Of a DNA stretch of 64,000 bases, positions 26,560-38,049 are shown one piece after another; position 1 is the first letter of the stretch; each line of letters opens with the position of its first letter. Position numbers and translations under genes: made by a program. A model generated the notes under the pieces. That model ran no database searches and was not told the DNA's origin. It saw only the letters and a list, made by a program, of their open reading frames with translations. The stretch covers positions 6,634,001-6,698,000 of the forward strand of contig JAJKFH010001865.1 of NCBI GenBank assembly GCA_023333565.1. The letters run 5' to 3'. Source of the stretch: Puffinus mauretanicus (taxonomy: Eukaryota > Chordata > Aves > Procellariiformes > Procellariidae).

Positions 26560-27360
26560 GTGGCGAGTAAAAGTCCCCGCCGTCCTTGGGGGGGCCCTAG
26601 GAGGCTCAGCGAGCTGTTTGGGGTTTGGGAGGCAGGCGGGGGAGCACGCCTCCCTCACGGGGAGCATCGCTGCTTTGCATCAAGGCGGCTGCTACCAGCC
26701 GCAGGCACTAGGGATGCCAGTTTTAATAATTGAAAGCTTTGCTCCCTTACACAATGCAGAGCTTTATACCCTCCTCCTGCGAAAACTTCCCGATTCCTTT
26801 TGCTGCTGGTAAAACACCTGTGCCTGCGGGCAGGTGCTGGCTGCCTGCCGATGCTGGCAGCTGGAAATGGGAATTTCACCGTGGGGCACGGCGAGCGCTG
26901 GGGTGGTGCGGGGACCGCGGAGGCTCGTCCCTGTGCTGCTTGGCGGGCGGGCGAGTCTGCAGGGATACGCTGGGACAGCCTGGCACAGGCAGCCCCCAGC
27001 CCCTGGGAATGGGCACCCCACGCAAAGCCCCGATGCTGGGCTTTTATGCTGCGGGCTTTTAACATCCTCGGGGGATGCAGATCATAAATAACCTCTCTGG
27101 TCCGAGTCTTCATCATCGCAGTGGGACACCTGCGACGGAGAGCAGTGGGAGGGCCAGCACGGCAAGGTGGTGGGGACGTTCTCAGTGCATCTGCCTTCTC
27201 CAGCACGGGGCTGGAAATTGCTGCGTGGGGGTCATTGCAATATCTGGCATATGGCAGGGGTGGCTCCCATGAGAGGAGGGGATGGGCAAGGCAAGGGCGA
27301 GGTTGGGGTGGTGGGGAGACAGTGAGAGAAGTACTTGACACGGCGGGATGCTGGTGAGAC
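26560..27360. other. GC-rich, CpG-containing patch (possible CpG island)
   Basis: GC content is visibly much higher than in the flanks, with repeated CG dinucleotides (for example 26.88-26.96 kb and 27.12-27.18 kb). Because stops are rare in such sequence, long frames are open on both strands, including one of 243 codons on the minus strand (26655-27386). I read these as compositional artefacts because the translations are low-complexity Pro/Arg/Ala/Ser-rich and belong to no family I know. The patch could be a small CpG island or a GC-rich intronic or intergenic block. I see no TATA box or initiator that would settle it. Confidence 0.5.
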
Positions 27361-28970
27361 CAGCGCTGCAGAGCAGTGGTGTTCACACAAGTAACCGTAA
27401 CTCTTTTTTGGCTGCCTTCACATCCTCGTTATGAATTATTTTAATTTCTTCTGTGGATTTATTAAGCGCCTCTTGTCCTGATGGCTCAGCACTTATTTAC
27501 CAAGTTAAACCAAGCAGTAAATTATCTATGCTTGCCTGGGCACAATGGACTATGCAACAGAACTGCAGTTATTGTGTTAGGAAATGAAAATCAGGCCAGA
27601 AATAAAGAAAATGGGAAGGCTTCTACTGTATTTCTTGCCTTTGCCTTCTGCTAGATCTCCCGGGAGAGAGGAATCCATGCTGGAAGTCCTCCTGGAAAAG
27701 ACCTTTGCTGTCCCCTGGGCCTTAAAACTAAGGAGCCTCCCAGCTGATGGATAAGCACTGATTTTCTTCCTGCTGGATCCTATGTACACAGTTGCTTTTT
27801 GCAACGGCTCCTAATATTGACACCTTCTCCCCAGCAAAGACTGCTCCAGCCTGAGAACTTGCTCCGTCCATTTATTCTGGCTCCACTTTGTCTTCTGCAG
27901 TGGCGTTGCAGTGGGGCTGTGTTTCCCCCCGTGATTCACAGATAGGTCAGGTATTAGCTGGGCATGTGGGAGTTTTGCGGCTGGTTCCACAGTTGGCCCT
28001 TCTCCATGGAGCCCATTAGAGCTTTTATGCTACAATTAGGCTAAGAAATTCTATTTTATCAATTTCATTGTCCTCCAGGTATCACGGTGAATGTCAGATT
28101 GGATTATACAAATGAAGACGGTTTTACTGAGAGCCTGTTAAAGGCTCTGTGCTAATTTTGTAACTTAGTTTATAAAGTGCTTCTACTAACAGTGAATTGA
28201 TTGTGAGCAAAGAGACAGGGGCTGTTTGGTCTTTTGATACGTTGCTTCTTGGTAGAAGCAACACAGTTGTGGAGTTTAGTGAGAGCATCAGATAATCACA
28301 GTGGGTTCCCAGCATTTGATCGTTTACAATCCCCATACGTTTTCTGTGCAAACATTTTCCCCTTTCTGATGCTTGTTTTTGCTGACCCTCTCTAGTCAGG
28401 AGACAGGGTTCCCTTGTTAATCTGTAAATCAGAGACATTTAATTGCTTCTGCAATTTCAGTATGGGTTTGGTCATGTTCCAGTGGAAAAAATGTTGCTTT
28501 GACCAACCACTATGATGTCTGTTTTTCCAAGCAGGAGACAGAAGAGAGAGCAGAGATAAGATACAGTCAAACAGAGAATGCCTTTTCTAATTACAAATGG
28601 CCCATTCTGTTCTGCTGTGGGCAAGAGGCCGAATGTAATATATTACAGAGTATAACAATATAAGTGTATATATGTGTGCTTAATATTAGGGAAAAAAACC
28701 ACATGTCAACTTAGAGTGTCTTCAATACAAGGATATGCATGTTTCTTTGGAATAAACCAGCAATTTGTAAAAGGGAGAATTTTCTTCTGAGTAGCTATAG
28801 ACGCGGGGCGCAGTTGCAATGCTGTTTACATTCACGACCATACTCAGATCAATTCATAATGAAGGCAGATGAAGGCAGGCTCTTCTAATGACTGGAGAGA
28901 GTCCAGAGTATGTCAGGAATTTCTGAGACTCTTTCTAGGGTGCACTGCAGCTAATTAAATCCAAGGAATA

Positions 28971-28998
28971 ATAAAAAAAAAAAAAAAAGAAAAAAAAG
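28971..28998 (+). repeat. A-rich run
   Basis: A nearly uninterrupted run of A with one G. No recognisable retrotransposon body lies upstream, so I treat it as simple sequence and not a retroposon tail. Confidence 0.85.
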
Positions 28999-31962
28999 TA
29001 GAGGAAGTGCAAGTACAGATTGTAGAACTAACCTCAAGGGTCTTTGCCATTTCTGAGCTGTCTTCACTTGAATCTAATTTTTTTGGGGGGATAACTACAT
29101 TTTACAATTCTATGTACATTTGCTTTCTCACAGTGCTGCCTCCAGCTTTGTGTGACGAGCATCTTCAGAGCGGGGCCCAGGGGGTTGTGCACAGATAAGA
29201 AAGAACCAAACAATCCCTGTAGGATGGGCACTGCCTTCCTCCTTTCCTTCCAGCACTTGGAATGCTTCTGTGCTGCATAGGCTTTGTGCACCCCTCGGCA
29301 CCTGAAAATGTTTCTTTTCACTTCCACGTGTAGGCATCTCTGAGAGTGTCTCGTTTGCTCCTCTCCATTTGAAGCTGTCCGAGAGTCTGGGCACACTGCT
29401 GAGAGTCACGTAAGAAAGTACAATTCACGAGGTGTGCATGCAGGTTAAGCTTTAAGCATGGAAAGACTTCATCCCTCCCTGAGGTTGGCAGCCTGCACTG
29501 GAAATCAGCAGGCTCTTGCCAGACTCAAATAAAATGCAAAGAAAGGCTCAGGAGGAGTCGAGCATCAGCGTGCAGGGATGCAGGGCAAGATAAGGCTCGG
29601 CGGAGAAAGCGCTGTCCCCGGGGCGCCTTGAAAGCGAGGTTCGGGGAAGCAGGCGGGGTGCAGCACCCTACGGACCCGAGGGAGCTGGGCGGTTGCTTTC
29701 AGGGTCTCCATCAGCTGGGAAAAGTTTGCTCATCCCCCCAGCTACTGCCACTTAAATCGCACTGCCTTAAATACACAGAGCGAGGGGGGTTGAAGCTTTT
29801 AGCTGTCTTTTCAGAAGCTGATTCAGGAGCTGATAGGGTGGCGGGTGAAAGAGAGCTGGTTTGGAGCTAAAGATCCGGGTGGTGCTTGAAGACTGGATGT
29901 GTAAGAAATGGCTTGGCGGGAGAGGGATACTGGAGCAGCCTTGTCGCAGGGGGAGAATTGCTGGGCTTTCCCACTTGATCTCTGGTGGGAGTAGATGGGC
30001 TTCAGGGGCTCACAAAGCGCTTTGCAGAGAAGCCCTCTGCTCTGCTGGTGCTTGCAGGTCTGCACCGAGGCTTGGAGGCCAGTGACTGCCGACTCTTCTG
30101 GGCCCCTCTGTTTATTTGCCTTCAGAGAGTCTTTGAAATCCTGCTATATGAAGTCTTGTCTAAATATGTTTAAAAAAACCCCCACAGTTTAATGGGAATA
30201 AAAAGAAACTTCTGTGTTCCTGCATTTGCTGAGCTTGTTTCCCACTGAGGAATATGAAGTTGTTTTAAATAACTAGTAAAGTGGCTGCAAAACTTGAGAA
30301 GGAACTACAGGAGGGATTCAGACTTTGAATTTGTAAATCCGTAGGTGTGATCCTGTAGACTGGCTACAGAAATCTCTTTTGGAGTATTTGGGGTGTGCAT
30401 ACAGGCTGCGGGACTAGGCTCTGTTGTGCTTAATAATGCCAAAGATTTTCTATATGAAGAGATAAATGCAGATAACAAATATTGCGGCAGTAACAGGAAC
30501 CCCAGTGCAAAGCTGCAGAGCACCTTTTTTCTCATTTATGCAGGTGCAAGGCTTTGTTTCGAGATCAGACCTTGGTACTGCAATGCCACTCTGTGGAGCT
30601 GAAAACCCGAGAGCCGTGCGAGCCATCAGATGAGTGACATGGCTGAATGTTGACTTCATTCAGTGTTCTCAGTTCAGAAGTGATCTTTCTTTCAATCTAC
30701 TAATTTTGTTTGTTCTCTGCCAGTCAGTTACCATCAAGTTCCCAAATATTTTCTGCCCTTACATGTGTATATGCATCTATACATTTGTGTAAGCTTACAA
30801 TTAAGCTCGAAGGCAGAGTAGACTTATTTCATGATTTTTCTCTTTAAGAGCCATTTTGGTTTTTTTTCTTAGTGAAAACATAGATGCTAGGAAGATGCCA
30901 GGTTGTCATGTCCCACTAATAACTAGAGGAGCTGCCTTCTAAAACTTCACTTTCATCTTGAAGAGTAAGTTCCTGATTTTCCTTTGCTGGAGAATGTAGC
31001 AGATGTAGGGCATATCTGAATGATAGCCATTGTGGGCTTTTTTTTCCCCCCTATTCCCTAACCATCTTGTAAATGGAGGGACTTCCCCTGCTGCTACCAT
31101 TGGGACAAAAGCATCTCTGAGCTACCCGCGGCCGTCAGCCCTCGTCCGCAACTCACTTGCTCTTGGGGAGCCGTGGGCTGGGAGGGCAGTTCCCAGTGTC
31201 TGGGAAGGGAATGTGGTTTGTGGGGTAAAAGAGTGGCCCGGAGCGTGGCTGGCTTTCACAGAGCGCTCACAGGTTTTGCAGCATTTGGGGTCCTGTTAGA
31301 ACCACAGCTGCTGGACTGCAGTTCGTGCTTGTGATTTCTAACCTGCATCGCTGTAGGCAGAAGCCTGACACTGTGACCTTAGGCATGCCAGGACCATCCC
31401 AGAAAACTGCAAAGGACCTTGAAGAGATCCTTTTCTTTTAATTTTCCTTTTCCTTTTCTTTTTCCATCTTTCACTCTCCGAAGTGATCAGATTGGGAAGT
31501 TTCAATTGGTTTTGTTTCTCTTGGCAGCATTGTGTCTGGTACAGGTGGCAGAAAAAGGTAGTTGAGCAGTAAGTCAGAAGGAGAGGGGGAGTGTGCTCTG
31601 CATCCCCCAGGGCTGTACTCCTCGCCGTGAGCTGCTTGCCAGCAAGGAGGTAGGATGACACTCTGAAGGAAGAACATTCCAGAGCATCCTTTGGGGAGGC
31701 CAGGCTTTTTGCAGGGTTTTTTTTTTTCATTTTCCTGTCCCATCCTGCTCCCATGTACGTGCCCGTTGATTTCATGAGCCTCTACCTCAGCGAGTGATGT
31801 GCTTGTGCCTTTAGCTGTTGAATCCTGCTAATATATGTCTTAACTAGATGGTGCCAAGCTGAACCTTACGGTCTGCAAACCATATTTCTTCCAATGCTGC
31901 CTGTCTTTTCATGAAAACAAGGCCCTTCCTCTGACATTATGGGATGCTTTTGTTTTATACAG

Positions 31963-32126
31963 ATTACACTGAAATTCTCACTCACAAGGTTATTACAGTT
32001 TACAATCCCCTGAAACTCCATTATGAATCCTCTTGTAGTAACAAGTACCTGGCTGTCACATATGCAAATGCCTTATCTCAGGAGAGCAGCCGGGCACAGA
32101 GGGTGCCCTTTGCTGAACACTTCAAG
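31963..32126 (+). other. Candidate internal coding exon (plus-strand chain, exon 1 of 3)
   Basis: A pyrimidine-rich acceptor (tgcttttgttttatacag) ends at 31962 and a donor-like AAG|GTACGT follows 32126. The 164 bases are open in one frame: two bases completing a split codon, then 54 codons. The peptide includes YTEILTHKVITVYNPLKL and ends near VPFAEHFK. The exon ends in phase 0, and the next candidate at 34083 is open in the matching frame. I do not recognise the protein. A 54-codon open frame between splice-like sites is expected occasionally by chance, so this is a hypothesis. No upstream exon with a start codon was identified. Confidence 0.25.
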
Positions 32127-33359
32127 GTACGTGCTGAGATTGCTTGTTTCTTTTTGTGCGAGTTTATCCCAAAAGGAACCTGCCCTCCAAGAAATCAGTA
32201 ATGCTTCTATATTTGTCCAGGGGTTTTTGTTGGTTTGCTTAGCTGCGCCAACAGAAATCCCAACCAGAAAAGTTACTGAAGCAGGAAGATAAATTTTGAC
32301 CGGCTGCTACCAGAAATACCTTGTTACTCAGAATTTGTAGGGTATCATGCTGTATGTGCGATCTGCATGTCTGTGATGATCAGCAGCAGTGTGTATTTTC
32401 AAGTAGCTGATTTTGCATGTTAAAAAAAAAAAAAAACAACAATTCTTTGTAGTCTTCTGCAGTACTCTTAAGTCCTTGGAAATGTGCAGTGAGCAGGCAG
32501 GGCTTTGCTTCACTGCCTCCCAGCCAAGGGGATCTTCTCATCTTACCAGCAGTAACTTAAAGACCTGAATTTCTTACAAACTGTCCAGTCTAATCTTAGG
32601 ACTTGATTTGTCTCTAACATCTTCCTGCCTACATTTCTCTTCAGCTAATGATAGGGGTTGTTCACTTTCTGCAACACTGGGGAAAAACTGCAAACTTGGA
32701 AAACTACCCCTCGTCCTTGCTATTACAGTAATTAAGGAACTTGCTGTATTAACATGTGCAAAGTGAAGCCAGATTGCATCTTCTCCTGAGACCCTGGGCA
32801 GAGAGAGATTCTAGGGCTTTATCGTAGGAACACCGGGTCTTCGTCTGGGCTAATTGAACTGTCATAAGCAGTGCATCAGTTAAGACAGTCGGATACATCT
32901 CCATTGCGAAATCCACAACTGACAACGTGGCTCTCTCCGGAGAAAATCCTGGCCTCGCCTCAAGGCCTTTGACTTCAGCGGTGGTGGGCGGGGGAGAGAA
33001 GGTTAAAAAGAAGAAAAGGGAAAAAGCAGGGGAGAAAAGAAAGGCTAGGGCCTAATTGAAGTTAGAAGTGACCTTATTTTAGAAAATGTTTTCTTAACAG
33101 AGTGCTGCAAGCCTCTGCCTCAGCATTTTGGATTAAATTACTGTTGGTAGAGATAAGCTCCATTAGGGCCGTCATTTCCAAAGGAGGCTTTTCCGTTACT
33201 CTCCCTTCCTCCCCCAAACCTCAGGTACAACGATAAAAACATTCACAGGGGCCAGAGCGGGCCATGAGGATGAACCTTTTATTACTATGCAAATGCAGGC
33301 AATCTAGGAAATTAATATTTCATGCGTGCCTCTCTTCACAAGACGTGTTTCGATTACAG

Positions 33360-33570
33360 GCTCCTGGTCCCTCGGCCGGGCAGCTGGCTGCGAGGGCTGC
33401 TGTCCTAAGCGGGGTCTTGAACTTATTTTTGTTCCTTGCCGGCTGTTACCTGGGGACCAGTCCCCCGTTGTGCCGGGCGGGCTGCCCCGGGGGCTGTCAG
33501 CAGTGCTGCCAGAGGAGCGGAGCATCTGGGTGCGCGCAGCACTACGAGTGCTGCTGCCCAGGCCCGTAAC
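33360..33570. other. GC-rich, CpG-containing islet
   Basis: About 200 bases of elevated GC with clustered CG dinucleotides and overlapping open frames on both strands. There is no recognisable product. Between 32127 and this islet the DNA is unique, with an A run at 32422-32436 and a purine-rich stretch at about 32990-33047. Confidence 0.45.
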
Positions 33571-34082
33571 GCCGTGTTGCACATCCTTCCCGGGAAGTCA
33601 GCTCGGGAAAGGAAGGTCTGCAACAATTACAGAAGCGGTTGAAATCGTTTCCCCTGCACTTCCCTAGCAGGTAGCTAGGCAATGCTACAGACAGATGTAC
33701 AGCCAAGATGTGAGTAGGACAAGCTGCCGTCCAGAATGATAGCCCTGCTGTGTGTTTGTACAGCACCGAGTAACGCAGAGCCAGGGCGCTGGGGTGCTGC
33801 TAAGAGTGGTTTGAGCAAAGAGCAGGTCTGCTTGGCGCAGGTGAAGATGCAGATTTCCCCAGGCTCCCCTAAGGGCACCAGCAAGCCTTGCACCTGCCTT
33901 TGAGAGAAGCAGAATGTGGTCCCCCAGCACCTGCTGATGGGCAGAACGCTAACTGCGTCCACAGCGGGGTTTGCTGTGGTCACTTAGGCTGGGGCTGGCA
34001 GTAGGCACGCTGCCCAAAAAGCCTCATGTGCTTGGGAATACCGAGTTACGGCTGGCTCCTGCCCCTTTTCTCTCTTCCTCAG

Positions 34083-34141
34083 CCACTTTGCAAGGAGCAG
34101 CTGCAGTTTCACCTTCATGAAGCCTTGCAGCGTGCCGCGAG
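34083..34141 (+). other. Candidate internal coding exon (plus-strand chain, exon 2 of 3)
   Basis: This 59-base segment has the best pair of splice signals on the plus strand: a long pyrimidine tract (ccttttctctcttcctcag) ending at 34082 and a consensus donor GAG|GTGAGT immediately after 34141. In the phase left by 31963-32126 it reads PLCKEQLQFHLHEALQRAA without a stop and leaves two bases over. A second frame is also open, so coding is not proven. It could equally be an exon of a non-coding transcript or a decoy. Confidence 0.28.
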
Positions 34142-34542
34142 GTGAGTGAACGCTGCTGTACCATTTGTTCAGCAGGCAGGCAGTTGTTAAATGGCCCAGC
34201 CAAAGTGACGTAGGACTCGGTAGTGAAGTCCAGGATGGGTCTCAGGATTCAGGTGCTCACTTGCTCTTTTCTTTACCGTGATTTTAATGAACGCTTATCA
34301 CAATATATATGCAAGGCCAAAAGCGTGAGTCAGTACATACCACAACCTGAGACCACGCAAGCGGCATTCTGCTTCAGATGCACTCACCCAGAAGGAGTAA
34401 GAGCCTCTTAATGTGTTCAGAGCATTAATAAGCTTAAAGTAGATTTGAAGAAAAGGTAAGAGAATTGTGAATTAAATATTGATCCTGGTATTTCATTGTT
34501 GAATTGCAGACATCCAATTGCCCATGGATTATTCTGCCATCA

Positions 34543-34700
34543 AATCATAGCAGCTAGAGATGGAAAAGCTGTACAATTATCCCCTTCATCTCCTTGCCAA
34601 TGGAAGAGTGTTCCCCACAGTACATTCTCGTAGTGGTTGAAGTTGATTACTTAATTCCAATTACTGACAGTCTACTAATTGCTTAGGCTGTATTCCAATT
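34543..34700 (-). mobile_element. Old CR1-like LINE 3' fragment
   Basis: On the plus strand the segment opens aatcatagcagctagagatgg, the characteristic look of an antisense CR1 3' region. It then has 'cttcatctccttgccaatgg' and 'ttccccacagtacattct' blocks that resemble decayed CR1-type repeats common in reptiles and birds. Similarity fades after about 34.70 kb. Divergence appears high and no open reading frame survives. The assignment is from memory of the repeat's appearance, and the exact family is uncertain. Confidence 0.5.
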
Positions 34701-34975
34701 TTTGTCAGCCCTCCCATCATGTTAACTCCTTATCTAGAGGTCTGCCCTACCTTCTGGAGGGGGATCACGCGAGTGGTTTTGAATAGGAACTTTTAAAATA
34801 AGCCAAAGTTTCCCCCTATTTTTTTTTTCTATTCTCCTTCATTTTTGACTGCATGTGTTCTTGATCCACCTGCACTTTATAAAATAAACAGGCAAACTAA
34901 AATGCCTCCAAATGAGTCATTTAAGGAGAGCAGATGTGTGTCAGCATTCCTCAGCCATGATTATTTTCCTTTCAG

Positions 34976-35035
34976 TGTGCCTTGGTCACTAGCCTCCAGT
35001 GGATGGCTTTCTGATTTTATATACTTCTAAATAAA
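34976..35035 (+). other. Candidate terminal exon with AATAAA (plus-strand chain, exon 3 of 3)
   Basis: An acceptor-like tract (gattattttcctttcag) ends at 34975. In the phase required by 34083-34141 the sequence is open for 17 full codons (VPWSLASSGWLSDFIYF) to a TAA at 35028-35030. An AATAAA hexamer (35030-35035) overlaps the stop, an unusually short 3' arrangement. Phase agreement, stop and polyadenylation hexamer together make a tidy terminal exon, but each element is common by chance. Confidence 0.22.
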
Positions 35036-37992
35036 TTAAGGCAAAATATCTCTGCCAAAATCTCTAGCATTGGATTCACATCATTTTTTTCCCCTGCCAT
35101 TAGAGAATTATCCTCCAGCAATCCTTAGTTGCAGAAACTAGTCTTGATGAAAAGAAAATATTAACTTTCTCTGTTACTCACTGGTAAACTCCCACCTCAG
35201 CCCTTCACCATCTTCTCTCTCCTTAAAACTGCCCTGTTTCACCCCAGGCCGTTTTGCTGTCAGGGAAAAATTAGCTGCGCAGAGGGCAGTGGGCAGTTTT
35301 CTGACTGTCCAAATTCCTTTAAATCATTTATTTATTCACTCATACATATTTTGGCCAGCAAATGTGTGTGAGCAAGGGTTTCTTGATAGGACTGGGCAGC
35401 CAGAAAGGTACCAGATGGAAAGGTTGGCAGAAATGGGGGTCACAGGAGAGCGAGGACGAGTCTGTGAAGTTTATTTAAAAAAGAAAGCGCTAGTGATGGA
35501 GCCAAGGGGTAAAGGCTGGCATGGGTCTGGGGAGAAGATGAAATGCTTGAAGGTGGATAAAAGGACTTTTCTTCTGCGTGTGTGTGCACTGCAGAAGCAA
35601 GTAGCGAAAGGCAGCTGGGCGATAGCAGCAGACTGGGAGGATGCTCAGCACCCCTGGGCGGTGCTGGGCTGTGCCAGGCACTGTGGGGGGACAGCGGGCA
35701 CTGAGGGGCTGGCGGGCCGCCTGCGCCCACAGAGCTCATCCTGGAGGTGATGTGAGTGTGGAAGGAAAGCTTTGCGGCTCAGAGTGGCATCGGGAAGCCT
35801 CCGAAGGGACCGTGGTAAAGAGGCTTAGTTTTGACAGGTGAGGGCACGGCACTCCCAGATGAAGTGACACCAGATAAATGACTGTCATTTTCAACCACAT
35901 CTCCGGCACAGATTTTTGTGGAGGAAGATTTCCAAGCACAAAGGGAGGAATTTGACTGTTGCTGGGGATTGCAGCGAGAAAAGAGTAAGTCAGTAAAAGA
36001 AAGTCCACTTTTTTAAGAAGTTTACAAGAGACAGATCTCCAAGCACGTAAAATTAAAGAATTCTGCACAGTCACGAGATGACACAGAGATATGTCAAGCT
36101 TTCAGTCTGAGAGTTTATAAAAGGGCTTAAAGTCTTGGCTTTGCTTTTGCTTTGAACATCCCCATGGAGTGCTAAGCGAAAGAATACCTGAGAGCAAGCA
36201 CGCTGAAAATGAGCCTGTGCGGCAGAGCTGCTGCATTGAAGGTGCGTGGCCTTTCACTGCCACACAGCTTTATCACCTCAGGCTCGCCAAGTTTTTAACC
36301 TGATAAAATGCAAAGGGAAAGGAAAATGTGCGAAGGGAAAATGTTACATCTGTCTGCAGTTTAAGCTGAGCCTCGAGTTCAGGTTACAGAGTGAAGTAAG
36401 GTTCACAGGAGTTATTTTAATATTTCAGTAACTGCGGTCAAGACCATGGTTGCATTTATGACTGGCAGTGTAGAATAACCTACAGGAAACATTATCTGTC
36501 CTGAAGAATAGACAGTCTGAGACAGGGATGCTGATGTTAGCTCAGAGGGTAATACTAAAAGGAGCTGCTATCTCCCATGATAGTTGCTTACGAAAGAAAT
36601 GTATTGCCAGTTACTGTAGCTACGCTATGTAACCTCCAAAACAATTCCCACCATCACCTCCAAACAACGGTTTGTGGATTTTTAATCTTCTATTTGATGG
36701 TTCACATGGCCATTCTCTCAAAATTTGAATTGTGTCTCCATTAGAGATGGCTATCTAAAGCAAGAAATCATCCTGCTTCTTTCTGCTTACCTTATGTTGC
36801 TGTATAGCTTATGGCACATGCACTTGACTGCTCTCAAACCTCAGTATATCCTGTATATTTCTGTCCCTTGCAATATGAGTCTGAACCAAAAAGATGTTAA
36901 GATGATGCAGGTGATATGGGCCCCACGGGTCTCACACCTTAGGCAGTTATCTTTAGACATAAAATTTTTGTTTGAATAGCACATAATTTTATACTTACAA
37001 CTATGGCATTCCATAATTAAGGACTGCTTATATTTAGGAGACTTTAAAAATTCACTTACTTCCATTAATTTCCATGCCAACTCTGATGGTAAGATATTTG
37101 TGTTTAAACGGATGAAAAAAATTACTACAAAGAAGGGATCAGACATCTTTCTGTGTTCTCACAGGACAAGGCTGAGGGGGCTGAGATTACAGGAAGGGAG
37201 ATTCGGGTAGATCTCCTGAAAATCTTTCAAAGGAGAAAAATAATTAAGCACTGGGATAGTTACCTGGAGAAATGGTCAGGTCTGCACTGAAGGGGATTAA
37301 AAATTCATTGGACGTATGTTGTAAGCATGACCTAAATTGAACGGATCTTGCCTGTGGACTGAAGGGTGACGTCTGTTTTCAGTGATTCCCAAGCGTCAGG
37401 GAAGAAAGACAGCGGGTCTTACACCAGTTACTGCTATTCTGTCTGGATTTAACTCTCCTTGTCCAGGCTGGGTTGTAGGATTAAAGTGCTGTAAGCCTCC
37501 AAAATGGTGTGTATTTGTGGCAGTGCACTAGTTTGGAAACACAACATAATTGCAAAGAAAGGTCAATGACCTTATTCAGAGTTAAGTGGAAAGATCTACG
37601 GTCCAAAGGGGAGTAAGCCTTTGACAAACAAAAATAGCCAAATTTAGCAAAGCAGAAGAGAATAAATCAGCAGGCAAATGCCCTTCTGTTATTGTTTAAA
37701 GTGTAATGCTCTTCTCTTTCAAGGTTGCTCTCCAGTTGAACCTTAAGCAGTTGCAAACAGAAATTTTAGGATCTCCTTCCCGAATAAATAACGGCTCTGG
37801 AGAGCAGGTGCAGATTTATAGGGTGGTGATGAATGACTGCAGACTGACTCTGTTAACGCTGGCGGGTATAGAGTGTCCTCCCAGATCACACAGTGTGGTT
37901 CACAACTCTTCCATCCACTCTCCGTGAAGTTTCTTTAAAAAGCAATCAACGTCCATCCTGGATGGCATGTTGTACTGGACAGGTGGAGGGGA
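35036..37992. other. Unique non-coding DNA, no gene called
   Basis: Mixed-composition DNA. A GC-rich islet at about 35.64-35.75 kb is part of a 153-codon plus-strand frame (35289-35750) that begins with a non-ATG codon, matches no known family and overlaps a minus-strand open frame, so it is not called. If the minus-strand chain ending at 37993 is real, its 3' untranslated region would occupy the upper part of this stretch. I saw no obvious minus-strand AATAAA close to the stop. Confidence 0.55.
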
Positions 37993-38049
37993 TTACAGAG
38001 CTCTAGTCTTGCAGCTCTTCTCCCAGTAGATGTTGCCATCAAGGCAGCT
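37993..38049 (-). other. Candidate terminal coding exon (minus-strand chain, exon 3 of 3)
   Basis: On the minus strand a very strong acceptor lies at 38050-38078: an uninterrupted pyrimidine tract (cctcctctctttctctttccag). It is followed by 18 codons, SCLDGNIYWEKSCKTRAL, and a TAA at 37995-37993. The frame begins in phase 0, matching the end of 42355-42422. I do not recognise the C-terminus. The acceptor is among the best in the window. The coding interpretation rests on the short open frame and phase only. Confidence 0.28.

Larger units (their letters stand above)
26015..31962. other. Non-coding DNA around a strong GC-rich patch
   Basis: Apart from the GC-rich block at 26560-27360 and the A-rich block at 28971-28998 (listed separately), this is unique DNA. 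AT-rich sequence at 27.41-27.56 kb has homeodomain-type TAAT/ATTA motifs and looks like a candidate conserved element. A good acceptor-like site ending at 28078 is followed by 25 codons and a stop (28079-28155, plus strand), but no donor-bearing partner exon was found. A small GC-rich islet lies at 29.57-29.70 kb. A polypyrimidine stretch occupies about 31431-31475. Confidence 0.6.

Noticed and set aside
26655..27386. 243-codon minus-strand open frame, the longest in the window
   Set aside because: It lies wholly within a GC-rich patch where stops are rare. Several other frames on both strands are open there too, and the translation is compositionally biased with no known domain.
28079..28155. 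Acceptor-like site followed by 25 codons and a stop (plus strand)
   Set aside because: No upstream partner exon in the right phase and no nearby AATAAA were seen. Short open runs after AG are very common.
35289..35750. 153-codon plus-strand frame
   Set aside because: It begins at a non-ATG codon, and a minus-strand frame overlaps it. A few frames of this length are expected by chance in 64 kb, and the product is unrecognisable.
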